Assembly (NCBI RefSeq): GCF_946848805.1
Contig: NZ_CAMPFU010000001.1
Coordinates: 16,001-80,000, forward strand
DNA: 64,000 bases
Origin: Deinococcus sp. Marseille-Q6407
GTDB lineage: Bacteria > Deinococcota > Deinococci > Deinococcales > Deinococcaceae
Reading direction: 5' to 3'
Every line of letters begins with the position of its first letter. Position 1 is the stretch's first letter. The position numbers and the translations under genes are program-made. Shown piece by piece: positions 18,137-27,438 of the stretch. Under the pieces are notes generated by a model. That model had not been told where the DNA came from, ran no database searches, and saw nothing but the letters and a program-made list of their open reading frames with translations.

Positions 18137-19144
18137 ATGACGCGTGCCTCTTTGCTGCAGACAGCAACCTTGCTGAGCCTGAGCCTGCTGGCCTGCGGCC
18201 CCGCGCCCCAAGAGGGCCAGGCCCAGACTCAGGAAACACAGGCGGCCAGCGTGGCAGCAGCCAGCGACGCTGCGGCTGTGCCGGCCGGCGCACTGAGTGT
18301 GACCGCCACCACCTCGGTTATCGGTGATTTCGTGTGGGCGGTGGGCGGGGACCGGGTCACGGTACAGACGCTGGTGCCGGCCGGCAGCGACGCCCATACC
18401 TTTTCTCCCAGCCCCGGCAGCATCCGCACTCTGGCGCAGAGCCGGGCGCTGTTTGCCAACGGCGCCGGGCTGGAAGGCTGGCTGGATCAGGCGTCGGCGG
18501 CAGCGCCGGACGTGCCGGCCTACCGACTGGCCGAGCAATTGCCGCTGCATACGTCAGAAACTGAAGCGGGCGGCGGCGACCACACCCACGGCGACCACGA
18601 CCCCCACGCCTGGTGGGACGCCGACCTGGCCGCCGCTTATCTGGACGAAATTGCCGCCACCCTGAGCCAGCTGGACCCGGCCGGTGCGGAGACTTACCGG
18701 CAGAATGCCAGAGCTTACGCTGCCGAAATCCGGTCGGTGGACGAGTACGGACAGCAGCAGTTCGCGGCCCTGCCGCCGGAGCAGCGCCGGGTGGCGGCCA
18801 CCCACGGCGGCCTGAACTACTTTGCAGAGCGCTACGGCCTGGAACTGGTCGGCACCGTGATTCCCGGCTTGAGCACCGAACGTGAGCCTAGCGCACAGGA
18901 TCTGGCGGCGCTGGCCACACGAATGCGTGAGCAGAATGTCCACGTCATCCTGACCGAGAATGTCGTGGCCGGCAGCGACCGACTGGCCCAGGCGCTGGCA
19001 GCCGAAACCGGCGCGGTGGTGGCGCCGCCCATCTATACCGACGCTCTGGGCCCGGCCGGCAGCCCCGGCGAGACCTTTCCGGGTGCGCTGCGGCATAACA
19101 TAGACACCATCGTGGCGGCCCTGAAGCAGGCTGCCGCCCACTGA
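18137..19144 (+). CDS. znuA: Metal ABC transporter substrate-binding lipoprotein, ZnuA-like
   Basis: The 335-residue protein begins MTRASLLQTATLLSLSLLAC, a lipoprotein signal with the lipobox LLAC. A low-complexity Gln/Ala linker follows, then the cluster A-I binding-protein fold. A His/Asp-rich loop (GGGDHTHGDHDPHAWWD) and conserved HTFSPSP, ATHGGLNYFAERYGL and VILTENV identify the zinc/manganese family; the His-rich loop favours zinc. It captures the metal outside the membrane for the permease. I chose ATG 18137, which lies 8 nt after CACAAT (18123-18128), over the upstream in-frame ATG. It is first in an operon with the ATPase and permease. Confidence 0.9.
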   Translation: MTRASLLQTATLLSLSLLACGPAPQEGQAQTQETQAASVAAASDAAAVPAGALSVTATTSVIGDFVWAVGGDRVTVQTLVPAGSDAHTFSPSPGSIRTLAQSRALFANGAGLEGWLDQASAAAPDVPAYRLAEQLPLHTSETEAGGGDHTHGDHDPHAWWDADLAAAYLDEIAATLSQLDPAGAETYRQNARAYAAEIRSVDEYGQQQFAALPPEQRRVAATHGGLNYFAERYGLELVGTVIPGLSTEREPSAQDLAALATRMREQNVHVILTENVVAGSDRLAQALAAETGAVVAPPIYTDALGPAGSPGETFPGALRHNIDTIVAALKQAAAH

Positions 19145-19177
19145 CTCCGGCTTCTCCTGCCTTTCCACATCTGACCC

Positions 19178-19960
19178 ATGACCCATCTGTCCTGCGACCC
19201 CCACTGCTACCGGCCGGCTGCCCTGCAAGCCCGGCACCTGACCGTGCAGTACGGTGGCCGCGTGGCCCTACAGGACGCCAGCGTAGAATTCCGGCTGGGT
19301 GAATTCAGCGCGGTGATTGGGCCCAACGGCGCCGGCAAGAGCAGCCTGCTCAAAGCGTTGCTGGGCCTGGTGCCGCTGAGCGGGGGAGAGGTGGATTACG
19401 GCGGCAGTGCCGACCTGCAACCCCACGCCGCCTATGTGCCGCAGCAGCAGACGCTGGACTGGGCTTTTCCGGTGACCGTCTGGGACGTGGCGATGATGGG
19501 CCGCACCGGCCGGCTGGGCTGGTGGCACCGGCCAGGGCCGGACGACCGGGCCCGCGCCGAGCAGGCCCTGCGTCAGACCGAACTGTGGGACCTGCGCACC
19601 CGGCACATCGCCGAGCTGAGCGGCGGGCAGCGGCAGCGGGCGCTGCTGGCCCGGATGCTGGTGCGTGACGCGGCCGTGCTGCTGCTGGATGAACCGCTGA
19701 CCGGGGTGGACACCACCACCTCGCAGGGGGTACTGCAGCTGCTGCGCGCTCAGGCAGACGCCGGCCGCGCGGTGGTGATCGTCACCCACGATCTGGAACA
19801 GGCCGCGCACTGGTGTGATCATCTGGTGTTTGTCAATCGCCGGATTGTGGCGGCCGGGCCGCCGGAGCAGGTCTACACGCCCGCCAATATCGAGGCCACC
19901 TTCAGCGCGGCGCGGCCCCCGCAGGCGGCGCTTCCGCCGCAGGAGGCTCCATCATGCTGA
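19178..19960 (+). CDS. znuC: Metal ABC transporter ATP-binding protein, ZnuC-like
   Basis: This 260-residue ATPase has Walker [10 protein letters not shown], signature LSGGQRQR, Walker [10 protein letters not shown] and the switch His in VTHDLEQ. It powers the permease encoded next, with which it overlaps by 7 bp (19954-19960). The N-terminus ([13 protein letters not shown]) has an unusual Cys/His cluster that could bind metal. It is preceded by the binding-protein gene with a 33-bp gap. Zinc or manganese specificity is inferred from the partner. Confidence 0.92.
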   Translation: MTHLSCDPHCYRPAALQARHLTVQYGGRVALQDASVEFRLGEFSAVIGPNGAGKSSLLKALLGLVPLSGGEVDYGGSADLQPHAAYVPQQQTLDWAFPVTVWDVAMMGRTGRLGWWHRPGPDDRARAEQALRQTELWDLRTRHIAELSGGQRQRALLARMLVRDAAVLLLDEPLTGVDTTTSQGVLQLLRAQADAGRAVVIVTHDLEQAAHWCDHLVFVNRRIVAAGPPEQVYTPANIEATFSAARPPQAALPPQEAPSC

Positions 19961-20787
19961 GCTGGCTGACCGATCCTCTGGCCTACGGTTTTTTCGTGCG
20001 GGCGTTGCTGGCGTTGCTGCTGGTCAGTCTGCTGTGCGCGGTGGTGGGCACCTGGGTGGTGCTGCGTGGCCTGAGCTATGTGGGCGACGCCATGAGCCAC
20101 GCGGTGCTGCCGGGCATCGTGGGGGCCTTTCTGGCCGGCGGGAATGTCCTGCTGGGCGCGGCGCTGGCGGCGGTGCTGGCGGCCCTGGGTATGAATGCCG
20201 TGCAGGCCCGCTCGGGCCTCAAGCAGGACAGCGCCACTTACATCGTCTTCGTGGGCATGTTCGCGCTGGGCATCGTGCTGCTGTCGCGCACCCCCACCTT
20301 CACCAGCGACCTGAGCCATTTTCTGATTGGCAACCCGCTGGGGGTGACGCCGGCCGACCTGTGGATCACGGCCGGCGCGGCGCTGGGGGTGGGCGGCCTA
20401 CTGCTGGGGCTGCAAAAAGAACTGCTGCTGGCGTCCTTCGACCCCACCGAGGCGAGGGCCATCGGCCTGCCGGTACGGCGGCTGGAGCAGCTGCTGCTGA
20501 TCCTGATCGGCTTGGTGGTGGTGCTGGTGGTCGGGCTGGTGGGCACCACCCTCAGCGTCAGCCTGCTGATCACGGGGGCGGCGGCGGCGCGGCTCTACGC
20601 ACGCAGCCTGGGGCAGATGATGGTGTTTGCCGCGCTGTTCGGCATGCTGGGCGGCACCGCCGGGCTCTACCTCAGCTATCACCTGGGCACGGCCGCCGGC
20701 GCCACAGTGGTGCTGGTCAACACGGCCATGTTTATCCTGCTGTTGCTGCTGCGTGGCCGCCTGGGCCGACCCGGCCGCGCCCGCTAG
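19954..20787 (+). CDS. znuB: Metal ABC transporter permease, ZnuB-like
   Basis: A 277-residue polytopic protein of the ABC-3 permease family. It has [20 protein letters not shown] near the N-terminus, which is the family signature, and about eight membrane helices. It forms the channel for zinc or manganese import. Its ATG overlaps the ATPase stop. It ends the operon. Confidence 0.93.
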   Translation: MLSWLTDPLAYGFFVRALLALLLVSLLCAVVGTWVVLRGLSYVGDAMSHAVLPGIVGAFLAGGNVLLGAALAAVLAALGMNAVQARSGLKQDSATYIVFVGMFALGIVLLSRTPTFTSDLSHFLIGNPLGVTPADLWITAGAALGVGGLLLGLQKELLLASFDPTEARAIGLPVRRLEQLLLILIGLVVVLVVGLVGTTLSVSLLITGAAAARLYARSLGQMMVFAALFGMLGGTAGLYLSYHLGTAAGATVVLVNTAMFILLLLLRGRLGRPGRAR

Positions 20788-20855
20788 ACTGGTTCAGACG
20801 TACGCTCTTTGAGCTTTTCTCTTGCTCTGGTTCTCTTGCCCTGGAGGTTTTTCCT

Positions 20856-21548
20856 ATGCAGCTCAACTATCTCGGCCACAGCACTTTTCTGCTGGAAACG
20901 GCGCAGCACCGCGTGCTGATCGACCCATTTCTGGAAGGGCCCACCAGCCCGGTCACGCCCGCAGAAGCACTGAGCTGGCCGCTGGACGCGGTGCTGATCA
21001 GCCACGCCCACGGGGACCACTGGGGCAATGCGCTGGATTTCGGGCGGCGGGGCGTGCCGATTATCGCCACGGCGGAAATCGGTGACTATGCCCAGGCGCA
21101 CGGCGCCGAGCAGGCCATCGGAGCCAATATCGGCGGCACGGTGCGCGACGAGTGGGGCAGCGTAACCTTTACCCCGGCGTTTCATTCCAGCTCTTTTCCC
21201 GACGGCACCTACGGCGGCATGCCCTGCGGATTGATCGTGGAAATGGACGGCGTGACCCTCTACCACGCCGGCGACACCTGCGCCTTTTCCGACATGGCGC
21301 TGATCGGGGAGCGTGGCCTGGACGCGGCCCTGCTGCCGGTGGGCGACCACTTCACCATGGGCCCGGCCGAAGCGGCCCGCTGCCTGGACTGGCTGAAGCC
21401 CCGCGTGGCCGTGCCGATGCACTACGGCACTTTTCCGCCGCTGGTGGGCGACCCGCAGGAATTTGCCCGGCTGGGCCGCGACAAAGGGGTGGATGTGCAG
21501 GTGCTGAACCCCGGCGCAGCGCTGACCCTGACGGCCGGCGGCCGCTAG
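20856..21548 (+). CDS. UPF0173 metal-dependent hydrolase
   Basis: A 230-residue metallo-beta-lactamase-fold protein starting MQLNYLGHSTFLLETAQHRV. It has the metal motif SHAHGDHW and later LYHAGDTCAFSDM, which define the UPF0173 family. The substrate is unknown. The start has TGGAGG 7 nt upstream. It is followed 23 bp later by the zinc-ribbon gene. Confidence 0.92.
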   Translation: MQLNYLGHSTFLLETAQHRVLIDPFLEGPTSPVTPAEALSWPLDAVLISHAHGDHWGNALDFGRRGVPIIATAEIGDYAQAHGAEQAIGANIGGTVRDEWGSVTFTPAFHSSSFPDGTYGGMPCGLIVEMDGVTLYHAGDTCAFSDMALIGERGLDAALLPVGDHFTMGPAEAARCLDWLKPRVAVPMHYGTFPPLVGDPQEFARLGRDKGVDVQVLNPGAALTLTAGGR

Positions 21549-21571
21549 ACGCGGGACGGAGCGGGGAGGCG

Positions 21572-22475
21572 ATGAGTACCGCTTTCAGCGTGGCCTGTCC
21601 GCACTGTGTCCGGGCGGTGCCGGTCGAGTACGCCGACCGCCTGATCTACGACCTGATCTGTCGCCACTGCGGCGGTGCCTTTTGCCTGTTCGTGCGCCGG
21701 CAGAAGTTCGAGGTGCTGTTCGAGCTGGGTACTGAAGCGTTGCTGGCCGGCTACGCCCGTGAAGCGGTGTCCAGCTTTGCGGCGGCGCTGGAACGCTGCT
21801 TCGAGTTCTATGTGTGGGCTTTCGCGCTGGAGCAGGCCGCCAGTCGTGGTCTCAGCCTGGAAGAGGCACAGGCGGCGCTGGAAGCCACCTGGAAACTGGC
21901 CGACCGGCAGAGTGAGCGGCAGCTGGGCATGCTGGCCCTGGCGTACCTGCTGCGCGAAGGCCGCCCGCCCGATTTCCTGAAACCGCAGGTGCTGGGCAGC
22001 GAGTTCCGCAACGCCGTGATTCACCGCGGCGCCCTGCCACGCCGCGAGGAAGTCGAGAACTACGCGGCGCAGGTCTTTGAGGTGATTGACCGCCTGTTGC
22101 GTGAACTGGGCCCGGCTACCTTGCAGGTGCAGCTGCTGGATGAGCTGGAGTTCTCGCGTCATTTCGCGGGTCTGCCGACCGGCAACCGGCACTCCGGCGG
22201 TGACCCAGGAGCCCCCTGGCCTGTTCCGGGCGCGGATGCATGGCCGCTTTCACGCGTCTGCTGGGACGGAGGTGCCGGAAATCTGGAACCAGGCACCTTT
22301 GCCGGACCCACCCGCCGGGGCGCTGGACAAATTGCCCGGCCGGGCAGCGGAGCAGGCGGCCAAGTCGGCTTTTCAGGCCCCACTCAACCAGGGCCGCACC
22401 CCGGCCGAGGTGTTCCGGACAGCTCTGAGCGACTTTGGCAGCGGCAAGCAGCCGGAGCAGACTAGCAAGCGCTAG
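21572..22475 (+). pseudogene. Zinc-ribbon protein of unknown function, frameshifted near 22190
   Basis: The start ATG 21572 has GGGGAGG upstream. The first 200 residues contain CPHC and CRHCGG, a likely zinc ribbon at residues 9-33, then a helical domain similar in feel to DUF4145-type proteins. After HFAGLP the open frame turns to unnatural Gly/Pro-rich sequence and stops at 22465. One base to the side, the frame with natural codon use (GTPAVTQEPPGLFRARMHG onward) runs to TAG 22473-22475. One extra base around 22180-22195 explains this. The restored protein would have about 300 residues. Function is unknown. Confidence 0.65.
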
Positions 22476-22482
22476 AGCAAAA

Positions 22483-22523
22483 AAGACTGCCTGCCAGGTA
22501 TGTTCGGGCAGGCAGCCAGTCTT
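22483..22523 (-). terminator. Terminator of the DinB-like gene
   Basis: AAGACTG-CCTGCC pairs with GGCAGG-CAGC-CAGTCTT (one bulge). On the minus strand the hairpin is followed by TTTTTT (complement of 22479-22484). It may work in both directions between convergent genes. Confidence 0.7.
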
Positions 22524-22558
22524 CACAGTGCAACGGGACGGCAAGCCCGCCTCCCAAT

Positions 22559-23191
22559 TCAGAGTAGCCGACGGCCTTCCATCTCGGCATGCAGCTGCAG
22601 GTAGCGTAGCCAGCCACGCACACTCAAGGGGCCGAATTCATTGTGCATCACCTTGTCGTTCAGACGGGGGGGCTGCTCATGCAGGCTGTGGGCCAGCGCG
22701 GCGGTGCGGCGGCGCTGTTCGGCAAAGATCTCAGTCAGCTCGGTCATGGACATCTCCTTGGGCGGCTTATAGTCGTGGTGTTCATCCATCACCCAGGGAC
22801 GGTGCAGCACAGCGCTTTGCACGCGGGCCCGGCCCCAGCGCTCAATCCCGATAATATGCCGCAGCCGCTCACGGTTGCGCTCAGTGTCGCTGGCCTTGGC
22901 GGCCCGCGCCGCCAGCTGCTCGCCGCTGCTCTGCAGGCTCTCTTCCAGGCTCAGAAAGCTCTGGCCTTCGGCGGGTTGCTCCACCATGCGGCGCACGGCC
23001 AGGTCAGTAAGTTCCTCACGGCGGTTGCGGGCCAGCCAGATGGCCCCTGCCGCAGCCGCGCCGGCCAGCAGCAAAGGCAGCCAGGGAAAGCTGCGGTCAC
23101 TCTCCTGCGTCTCGGCCCAGCTGCCGAGGTGCTCCGGAGCGTCGTCCATCCAGTCACTGAGGGTATGGGGCAGGTCAGAGGTCCAGGACAT
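22559..23191 (-). CDS. Membrane-anchored DinB-like protein
   Basis: This 210-residue protein has a hydrophobic segment at about 36-54 (FPWLPLLLAGAAAAGAIWLA) and a C-terminal helical domain. The end, FGPLSVRGWLRYLQLHAEME, resembles the last helix of DinB/YfiT-like four-helix metal-binding proteins. The His ligands expected for DinB are partly visible (HEQ, LHAEM). DinB-like proteins are numerous in Deinococcus, but this one's membrane anchor is less usual. The -10 TAAAAT lies 6 nt before the ATG. Function is unknown. Confidence 0.6.
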   Translation of the reverse strand: MSWTSDLPHTLSDWMDDAPEHLGSWAETQESDRSFPWLPLLLAGAAAAGAIWLARNRREELTDLAVRRMVEQPAEGQSFLSLEESLQSSGEQLAARAAKASDTERNRERLRHIIGIERWGRARVQSAVLHRPWVMDEHHDYKPPKEMSMTELTEIFAEQRRRTAALAHSLHEQPPRLNDKVMHNEFGPLSVRGWLRYLQLHAEMEGRRLL

Positions 23192-23203
23192 GACCTAATT
23201 TTA
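23192..23203 (-). promoter_or_regulatory. Leaderless -10 box of the DinB-like gene
   Basis: On the minus strand TAAAAT (complement of 23198-23203) lies 6 nt before the ATG at 23191. Confidence 0.6.
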
Positions 23204-23214
23204 AGGCAGTGAAA

Positions 23215-23230
23215 GTGACGAAAGCGTCAC
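23215..23230. promoter_or_regulatory. Dyad in the divergent DinB-like/pilin intergenic region
   Basis: GTGACG-AAAG-CGTCAC is a perfect 6-bp inverted repeat. It lies just upstream of the minus-strand -10 and about 75 bp before the pilin operon. The half-site spacing differs from a CRP site. The binding protein is unknown. Confidence 0.35.
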
Positions 23231-23305
23231 AATGCCGCCCGGGGCTACTTCTAGTGCCCCCAGGAGGGTGTAGTTCTGTGACAGAGTCGCAGGAATAATA
23301 GGGTC

Positions 23306-25564
23306 ATGTTGAGATCACGGGCCTCGGCAGGAGCAGCGATGATTGTCATCGTCCTGTTTACCATGCTGCTGCTGGCGGCAATTCTGTACGCTTCTACGCA
23401 GCTTTCTCTTTCGGCTGCCAGAACAACAACAGATCAGCGTGGAGCTTTGAGCGCTCAGTATGTGGCTGAAAGCAACCTCAATGTGGCCCGCAGTCAGCTC
23501 AGGAGTCTCAGTCAGTTGCTGTCCCCTAAGTTCAAAACGCCTAATGGTGAAATTCCGTCTATCCAGATCAAGTTGGGAACGCCTGTTAATGACGTTGAAA
23601 GTTTGATTCAGCAATTGTGTGGTACTAATACACCTATTGACAATTGGTCCACGTTGCCAGGATTTCAGCCGAAACCGGGTGAAAAAATGACTAACGGGCA
23701 GGTCTATACTGACAACTATGCCCGGGTTTGTCAGGGACCAAGCGGCCGGATCGAACCCAACGGGCAGACTAATCAATTCGCTTTGCTGGGCACTTATATT
23801 CTACCAGAAGCTTATTCGGTTGCCCTCCCTGCCAATGAACGTCCAGACAATCTAATGACTGTGGCAGGACGGACCGCCTTCTGGCAAAGCCTCTTTACAG
23901 GCACCAACAATAAATTTACCCGTAACGGCAGCCGTTTGCAGCTCGACTTGGTTCAGATCATCAAATATGTTCCGCGGACGGGTGGAGTTGCCTACCGATT
24001 TGTCATCCGCACCCGTAATCTAAGTGCCCGGGGTGTTCAAGGAAATGCCGCCCGCTTTTTGAAGTCCACCAATAATACTTCGGACCGGCAGACTTGGTAT
24101 TTTGAGATTAAACTGTCTAGCTTGCTAAAGAATGTTTTGCAGACTAACTTTCACCGTTCACAAGGCGCTGCCACGCCAAATATCAATTTTACTAGCCAGG
24201 TCTTCAATGGTCCTGTGCACACTAATGAGAAATTTGTGTTTGCCAACAATGCAACTGCGTCTTTTAATGGTCCTCTGAGTAGTGCTGGTTGTACTAACTT
24301 GGCAGATGCTCCTACCTCTTCAACTTCCACAAGTAACTGGTCATGCAATCAGATGCGCGGATATTACCTGGCAGGCAATATAAGAACAGCCCCCGCCAGT
24401 ATGTCTGACCGGCAGGCTAACAATGCTCTTAATGCTGATTTAAAAAGTAATACTACTGCTAGTATTGATGATCCGGTTCCTGAAGCGGACTATGCCCCAA
24501 ACAATGTCAATTTTGCAGCGGACTATATTGCATTGCCAGATAACGCTAATGATCAAAAGGCTAAAGCAATAGAAGGCGGTATTACTGTACCTACCAATGC
24601 TACTGGGTTACAGCTTTTCGCTGGTGATGCCAATGGAAATGCTTTAACCAGCTATGACAGCAGCAAAACTCGCTGGAATGAGCCTTCAAACACTTATCAG
24701 TATATCCGTTTTTACCCCACGCAAGAACAATGCATTTATGGGACAGTCGGGTGGGAAAAGACTGACCATACTACTTATTACAAGACGCCGTCTGCCTATA
24801 GAACTAGAGATTATCATAATTACTACCGTCGCCCTGTGGTATGTGACTCTAATCTAGGGGATACCCCGGTGGTGGAATACCGGGTAGATAGTCAAGGCAA
24901 TCTTTTTAAGAAATCGGGCACCTCATGGTCTTCCACTGGGCGAAAATTCAACGGCGTAATTTTCGGAGACACCATCTCTACAGTCATGGGTCCACCCCGG
25001 CTCAGTAATATTTCTAATCCCACAGGGCAAGAGGTACTGAACAACGCCCCTCCTGCACTGGCTTCCTTTTCCAAAATAACCATAGCTGCACAAAAGTCCG
25101 TAGGCATCGGCAGCGACCTGACCATGTCCGATGCTCCTTGCCGTCAAGAAGATACAGACTGCAAAAAGTATCCTTACCCGGCCAACATGCTAGGAATCTT
25201 TTCGCAGGAAGGCAATGTCAGTATTGCTGGGAATGGCCCAGCCGACATCAAAATCCATGCTGCGCTGATGAGCAGTAAGGGCGAAGTGAATGTCAACGGC
25301 TACGATGCTATTTCCCAGCGTGGCCGAGTCCACTTACGTGGTTCTCTGGTTGAGAATTGGTATGGGGCCTTTGGTACTTTTAACCCCAATAACAATACGG
25401 ACATCAGTGGTTATGGCCGTAATTTCACTTATGACCGGCGCTTCCGGGAAGGTAACGCACCACCTTACTGGCCGGTCTCACCCTCTTGGTCCTCCGCCGA
25501 TGCCCGGGAGAGGGCACGTTTGGAAGATGTCACTGTACAGCAGGGAACTGCGGGGGATTTCTAG
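23306..25564 (+). CDS. Large pilus-associated protein with DUF4900-like region (PilX/ComZ-like)
   Basis: A 752-residue protein with one N-terminal membrane helix (GAAMIVIVLFTMLLLAAILY) and a long exported region rich in Asn, Thr and Tyr. It lacks the pilin Glu at position 5, as in PilX/PilK-type minor pilins that carry large globular domains. Position before three pilin-like genes resembles the Thermus competence/pilus locus with comZ. A Cys-containing part near residues 615-625 (APCRQEDTDCKKY) may form disulfides. Codon use is markedly AT-richer than in the flanks. Its TAG overlaps the next start by one base. It probably functions in type IV pilus assembly or DNA uptake at the cell surface. 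Confidence 0.75.
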   Translation: MLRSRASAGAAMIVIVLFTMLLLAAILYASTQLSLSAARTTTDQRGALSAQYVAESNLNVARSQLRSLSQLLSPKFKTPNGEIPSIQIKLGTPVNDVESLIQQLCGTNTPIDNWSTLPGFQPKPGEKMTNGQVYTDNYARVCQGPSGRIEPNGQTNQFALLGTYILPEAYSVALPANERPDNLMTVAGRTAFWQSLFTGTNNKFTRNGSRLQLDLVQIIKYVPRTGGVAYRFVIRTRNLSARGVQGNAARFLKSTNNTSDRQTWYFEIKLSSLLKNVLQTNFHRSQGAATPNINFTSQVFNGPVHTNEKFVFANNATASFNGPLSSAGCTNLADAPTSSTSTSNWSCNQMRGYYLAGNIRTAPASMSDRQANNALNADLKSNTTASIDDPVPEADYAPNNVNFAADYIALPDNANDQKAKAIEGGITVPTNATGLQLFAGDANGNALTSYDSSKTRWNEPSNTYQYIRFYPTQEQCIYGTVGWEKTDHTTYYKTPSAYRTRDYHNYYRRPVVCDSNLGDTPVVEYRVDSQGNLFKKSGTSWSSTGRKFNGVIFGDTISTVMGPPRLSNISNPTGQEVLNNAPPALASFSKITIAAQKSVGIGSDLTMSDAPCRQEDTDCKKYPYPANMLGIFSQEGNVSIAGNGPADIKIHAALMSSKGEVNVNGYDAISQRGRVHLRGSLVENWYGAFGTFNPNNNTDISGYGRNFTYDRRFREGNAPPYWPVSPSWSSADARERARLEDVTVQQGTAGDF

Positions 25565-26028
25565 TGAGGCAGGCAATACGGCGGACGCAGGGCCTGACTG
25601 TCATTGAGTTGCTCTTGGTCCTCAGCATTATCAGCGTGCTCTTGAGTATTGGCTGGGTCAGTTATATGCGGGCTATTCGGGCCAATCAGTTACTTGAGCA
25701 GGCCAATCAGGTGGCCCGCGACCTGAACTTTGCTCGCTCGGTATCGCAGCGCGAGAGTCGCGATATGACTCTGACGTTTTCAGCCGATCGATACACGTTG
25801 GGCCCAGCCGGCGCTCAGGGAACTCAGCGAATGCTGGGAAATAGAGTCACTATGCAGTGCATCAAGAATTGCACAGGCAACCTGACGTACCAAGCTCCTT
25901 TTGCTACGCTCAATGGGGCTCTGGGGCGGGTATATCAGATGAACAGCCCCTATAACGGCATCACCCCTATAGAAGTCCGGGTGGTGGGGGTGACCGGTAA
26001 GGTCAGTGTGGTCAGAGGAAGCAACTGA
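25564..26028 (+). CDS. Type IV pilin-like protein, GspH/FimT type
   Basis: Starts at GTG 25564, overlapping the previous stop by one base. The 154-residue product has a prepilin leader ending in Gly, then LTVIELLLVLSIISVLLSIG with Glu at +5, so prepilin peptidase should cleave before Leu. The globular part has a Cys pair (MQCIKNCTG) and a short C-terminal strand region as in FimT/GspH minor pilins. It overlaps the next gene by one base (26028). Confidence 0.85.
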   Translation: MRQAIRRTQGLTVIELLLVLSIISVLLSIGWVSYMRAIRANQLLEQANQVARDLNFARSVSQRESRDMTLTFSADRYTLGPAGAQGTQRMLGNRVTMQCIKNCTGNLTYQAPFATLNGALGRVYQMNSPYNGITPIEVRVVGVTGKVSVVRGSN

Positions 26029-26480
26029 TGAACAGAAAAGCAGGTGGTTTTACTCTGGTTGAACTTCTGGTCGCCATGGCCCTTTTTGCCGTCCTGGCCG
26101 CCGTAATTTCTTCCACAATTGTAGGTCTCTTCGGTAAAACTGGCAACAGTCAGCAGCGTCTGAGCACTACCACCGATGCTCAACGCATTCTCGAAGCTGT
26201 CAAATCTTCTTGGAACCAGCAGGCCTATTATGATCTGGCCTGTGTTGATGGATTGCCTAACAGCAATTACCGCATTGCGATTCAGTCTCTAGATAGCCGG
26301 GCTCAACCAGTGACCTTGGGCGGCGCCAAAACGCAGGTGACTAGTGGTTGCCCCACATTGACTGCTTCAAGTGCAGACACCAGCACACTTCCGGCTCCTC
26401 CTATGCGCCGGGTTACGGTCACAACTACACAGAATAATCAGACTACTAACCTTGCCCTGGATCTGTTGAGGCCTTTATGA
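26028..26480 (+). CDS. Type IV pilin-like protein, PilV type
   Basis: The 150-residue product begins MNRKAGGFTLVELLVAMALF, a textbook type III signal with cleavage between Gly and Phe and Glu at +5. Its Cys at LACVDG and SGCPTL could form a disulfide. Size and order suggest a PilV-like minor pilin. The start codon overlaps the previous stop, and its end overlaps the next gene by 4 bp, so the four genes are translated as one unit. Confidence 0.87.
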   Translation: MNRKAGGFTLVELLVAMALFAVLAAVISSTIVGLFGKTGNSQQRLSTTTDAQRILEAVKSSWNQQAYYDLACVDGLPNSNYRIAIQSLDSRAQPVTLGGAKTQVTSGCPTLTASSADTSTLPAPPMRRVTVTTTQNNQTTNLALDLLRPL

Positions 26481-27385
26481 ATAAGAACCGATCTGAGGGG
26501 CTAACTCTGGCAGAACTGCTGGTTGCTATGGGCATTCTGGCTATATTAATGACTGCGGTTATTTCCTTTTTTACCAGTACGTCTAAAGGTGCTGTACAGG
26601 TAAATAGCCAAGCAGAACTACAACAGGATATTCTTAATGTCGAACAGTTGCTGGCTGGTCGTATCCGTGAGGCCTGGTATATTTATACGCCAGACCGTGG
26701 GCAGCTCAATCTGGGGAGCGGGCAGCTCAGGCAAAATCCGCTTTCTAACAACGGGACTTGGTCACTGACCACAGTAACCGGCGGCGTTCCTGGCGGTCAC
26801 ATTCTAGCTATGGTGCTGCCCCCTGAACAGGCGGGGGCGAACTGCACCGGTTCGGTGGGTACGGGGTGCTTTCGCTTTTATGCCTATTATCCGGTGCGGC
26901 GTTCGGTCTGGGTGGCCGGTACAGCTGCTGACGCTGCCAATAATCCTGGCCCCAAAAACAACGATGCCAACACCTGGGTGCTGGCTGAGATGAGAGTCAA
27001 TTATCCGCCTGGGGCGCCGGCTATCTTGCCACCGCAACCGTTACCAGGAGCGCCAAGACCGCTGGGAGCTGGTACCCTTAACTCTGTTCCAGGAGCTGCC
27101 AATTACTCCTATAGTCCAGCCATAAACTTGCCCCCGTTGGTTCCGCCAGGAACCGGACAGGTGAATCTGCTGGCTGATAACCTGCTACCTATGACGGCAA
27201 GTCAGCCGATGTTCTCTTTTGTTCAGGAACCGGCCTCCAATAACGTGCATCCGGCTGTTAACCTGCAATCGGTGGTGATCCGGATTGCTGCGGTACAGCA
27301 GGTGCGGGGCCGCTCGGTGCAGTTGCCTGGCAAAAACAGGTTCTACGAATTGAGGGCTTTCCCAGGTAATCTGGGACGCCGTTAA
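26477..27385 (+). CDS. Type IV pilin-like protein, PilW type
   Basis: The 302-residue product begins MNKNRSEGLTLAELLVAMGI, with a Gly/Leu cleavage site and Glu at +5. It is larger than a major pilin and has a Pro-rich central region (PPGAPAILPPQPLPGAPRP), as in PilW-like minor pilins. It is last in the operon. The minor pilins probably prime a pilus used for twitching or natural transformation. Confidence 0.85.
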   Translation: MNKNRSEGLTLAELLVAMGILAILMTAVISFFTSTSKGAVQVNSQAELQQDILNVEQLLAGRIREAWYIYTPDRGQLNLGSGQLRQNPLSNNGTWSLTTVTGGVPGGHILAMVLPPEQAGANCTGSVGTGCFRFYAYYPVRRSVWVAGTAADAANNPGPKNNDANTWVLAEMRVNYPPGAPAILPPQPLPGAPRPLGAGTLNSVPGAANYSYSPAINLPPLVPPGTGQVNLLADNLLPMTASQPMFSFVQEPASNNVHPAVNLQSVVIRIAAVQQVRGRSVQLPGKNRFYELRAFPGNLGRR

Positions 27386-27409
27386 AGCGAAAGAGACTAG
27401 CCAGTCTGC

Positions 27410-27438
27410 GCGCCAGCCTTCTGTCAGGAGGCTGGCGC
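27410..27438 (+). terminator. Hairpin at the end of the pilin operon, abutting the next promoter
   Basis: GCGCCAGCCT (27410-27419) and AGGCTGGCGC (27429-27438) form a perfect 10-bp stem with a 9-nt loop. The next bases, TACACT (27439-27444), are the -10 of the dynamin-like gene. There is no T-run. Confidence 0.5.

Noticed and set aside
23215..23230. Considered as a CRP/FNR-type site
   Set aside because: The GTGA and TCAC halves are 8 bp apart, not 6 as in CRP sites.
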